A stretch of DNA of 39,821 bases from CAXXOK01 sp964584315 (GTDB lineage Bacteria > Bacillota > Clostridia > Christensenellales > Aristaeellaceae), in NCBI GenBank assembly GCA_964584315.1, contig CAZOZO010000030.1:1-39821 (forward strand), written 5' to 3'. Positions within the stretch are counted from its first letter, which is position 1. Each line of letters begins with the position of its first letter. The notes beneath the pieces are model-generated. The model did no database searches. It was not told the DNA's origin and saw only the letters and a list, made by a program, of their open reading frames with translations. The position numbers were made by a program, and so were the translations under genes. This document shows, one piece after another, positions 38,551 to 39,821 of this stretch.

Positions 38551-39690
38551 ATGGCAAAAACAGGATATAGAAACAAACACCAAGGGAAAAGCAAGAGGTC
38601 AAATGGTTGCAGTAATGCCATTACTCATCTGCCTGAACACACACATTGCCAAGAAGTAGCAAATTGTGATAAAGTAATGGAGTTATTGAGCATGTATGAT
38701 CAGGCTCTTGAAATGCATAATCAGACGATAGAAATGAACAAGCAGACGATGGAAATGGCTAAGCAAGGTAGTTTTGCGAAGCGAGCATTTATTATCGCCT
38801 TAATTTCACTATTCATCAGCCTACTCGCTATAGTTGCGCCAATCGTGTATCAGTATCTAGTGAATGATAGAATCGAAGTACCATCATTCAGTTTGCTGCT
38901 CGGATCTGCTTTGGCAGATGAACTTAGCAATATATCCATTGATGATTCTGATAGTGATGTCATGCGCTCAACTTTCACGGTTTTTGAAGCCAATGGATGC
39001 CTAGACTGTTACACTAATAATAGCCATGTGTTTTATGTGACCAATAACAACAATATTGCCATAGCTGTGAGTGACGTGTATTTTCGAGTGAAAGAATACT
39101 ACCCAATAACTAATTTCTTTCAACTTTATATAATAGAAGGTTGGGGGGATGTAAAGCATAATATCTATAGATTTGATATAGGCACTGGTTCACGAAGAGA
39201 GTACCATGGTGTGAAATGCGATAGTAATCGATTACCTCTCAATGATACTTTTACGAGAATTGAAGCTAATAGCATCGAAGCGTTCAAAATCGAGTACAAT
39301 TTTTCTGCTCAAGGCGTCTATTATGGTGACCTAGTATTTGTGTTCGAAATAAACAATCAGAGCTATGAGAAAGTGTTTGAGAATAGTACATATGAGGCAA
39401 CGAGCACATCAAAAATCGTATATTTGCCCGAATCTTATAACTTTGATCAGAACGCCGGGCCCAAATTTCTTGAATTCAATGATTCTGGAGATGGAGTTGC
39501 GCATGAGCGAGACGGTTATATGTATATAAATGATACCTTTTCTTGCGTTGATCATATTAAGCAGCACCTTATCAAGTACTATAGTAACTATGATGCATAC
39601 TATCAATGCGTATTGGATTATTATGTACCGTTTTTTCGGAATACATACTTTTATTGGGACATAGAGCTAAACAAAGAACTTGAATGGTGA
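38551..39690 (+). CDS. Membrane-anchored unknown protein, cargo 2
   Basis: The 379-residue protein has a basic N-terminal tail with a C/H-rich patch, a repeated Q-x-x-E-M-x-x-Q-T-x-E-M helix (about residues 45-75, likely coiled coil), one membrane helix near 80-105 (F-I-I-A-L-I-S-L-F-I-S-L-L-A-I-V-A-P-I-V), and a long outer or inner domain rich in tyrosine, asparagine and strands. It resembles cargo 1 in plan but not in sequence. The family is unknown to me. The ATG 38551 follows TGGAGGAAA; the frame from 38518 is longer but has no RBS. The DNA is AT-rich, and a good promoter lies upstream, so it can be expressed on its own from the integrated element. Confidence 0.7.
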   Translation: MAKTGYRNKHQGKSKRSNGCSNAITHLPEHTHCQEVANCDKVMELLSMYDQALEMHNQTIEMNKQTMEMAKQGSFAKRAFIIALISLFISLLAIVAPIVYQYLVNDRIEVPSFSLLLGSALADELSNISIDDSDSDVMRSTFTVFEANGCLDCYTNNSHVFYVTNNNNIAIAVSDVYFRVKEYYPITNFFQLYIIEGWGDVKHNIYRFDIGTGSRREYHGVKCDSNRLPLNDTFTRIEANSIEAFKIEYNFSAQGVYYGDLVFVFEINNQSYEKVFENSTYEATSTSKIVYLPESYNFDQNAGPKFLEFNDSGDGVAHERDGYMYINDTFSCVDHIKQHLIKYYSNYDAYYQCVLDYYVPFFRNTYFYWDIELNKELEW

Positions 39691-39710
39691 AAATTTGATT
39701 TGAAACTGCG

Positions 39711-39821
39711 TAGGGTACCCTATTGCAATCCCTTTTTACTTATGGTATGCTATTCTTGTTAGAAGTATAAGCAAGCGTTCTGCCGATTGGCTGGGCGCTT
39801 TTTGTGTGGGGTTTGCCATGA
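39711..39821 (+). repeat. 111-bp direct repeat R, copy B (cut by the window edge)
   Basis: Second copy of the repeat at 37,721. The palindrome TAGGGTACCCTA is unchanged (39711-39722); the promoter-like boxes read TTGCAA (39723-39728) and TATGCT (39746-39751), again 17 bp apart; the hairpin and T-tract are kept. It follows the cargo 2 stop by 20 bp. What lies beyond, perhaps a third unit or the terminase genes, cannot be seen. Confidence 0.85.

Overview
The window has two parts. Positions 1 to about 20,540 are GC-rich, tightly packed chromosome. From about 20,540 to the right edge lies an integrated mobile element, most likely a prophage. The strong ribosome-binding sites (many AGGAGG-type), sigma-A-type promoters with 17-bp spacers, ECF/DUF4179-like pair, and tRNA-integrated prophage with an ImmA/repressor pair point to a high-GC member of the Clostridia (Bacillota). 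I cannot name the genus; something near Christensenellales would fit, but that is inference.

Chromosome, left to right: the end of a PRPP synthetase gene; cysteine synthase cysK behind a promoter with an overlapping inverted repeat and an unusually long leader; on the minus strand, an FMN-dependent glutamate-synthase-type protein; then a complete C-P lyase operon (4,314-14,918) in the order phnD-C-E-E-G-H-I-J-K-M-L, a PHP-domain phosphoesterase, and a hexapeptide acyltransferase. The operon would import phosphonates (PhnDCEE), build and cleave the ribosyl phosphonate (PhnGHIJKLM) and dispose of the cyclic ribose phosphate with the PHP enzyme in place of PhnP. Next come an ECF sigma factor, a DUF4179-like membrane protein and a solute-binding-like exported protein, all coupled by 4-bp overlaps; a PAS-GGDEF protein on the minus strand; and a secreted C69 peptidase.

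The mobile element starts at the 3' half of a tRNA-Arg(ACG) gene (20,540-20,587, minus strand), 8 bp from a tyrosine integrase gene. The lysogeny module follows: a zinc-ribbon integrase remnant, an OLD-like ATPase-Toprim protein (candidate defence gene), an ImmA-type protease with its XRE repressor, a three-operator control region with a consensus promoter, and a set of small AT-rich genes including a membrane-anchored protein. The early phage module runs rightward (26,918-35,515): HTH and excisionase-like proteins, small phage proteins, a replication-terminator-like protein, a tRNA-like gene, DUF3102-like and ORF6C-like proteins, a replisome organizer with an internal repeat tract that could be the origin, a helicase loader, an ArpU/RinA-like late regulator and a secreted SH3 protein.

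Where a terminase would normally follow, the window instead shows a duplicated unit: a 190-aa mini tyrosine recombinase, an AT-rich membrane-anchored unknown gene, a 111-bp repeat, a truncated second copy of the recombinase, a different AT-rich membrane-anchored unknown gene, and the repeat again, exactly 1,990 bp later and cut by the window edge. This recombinase-cargo-repeat arrangement is the most unusual structure in the window. The other attachment site is not in view, so the element continues to the right.
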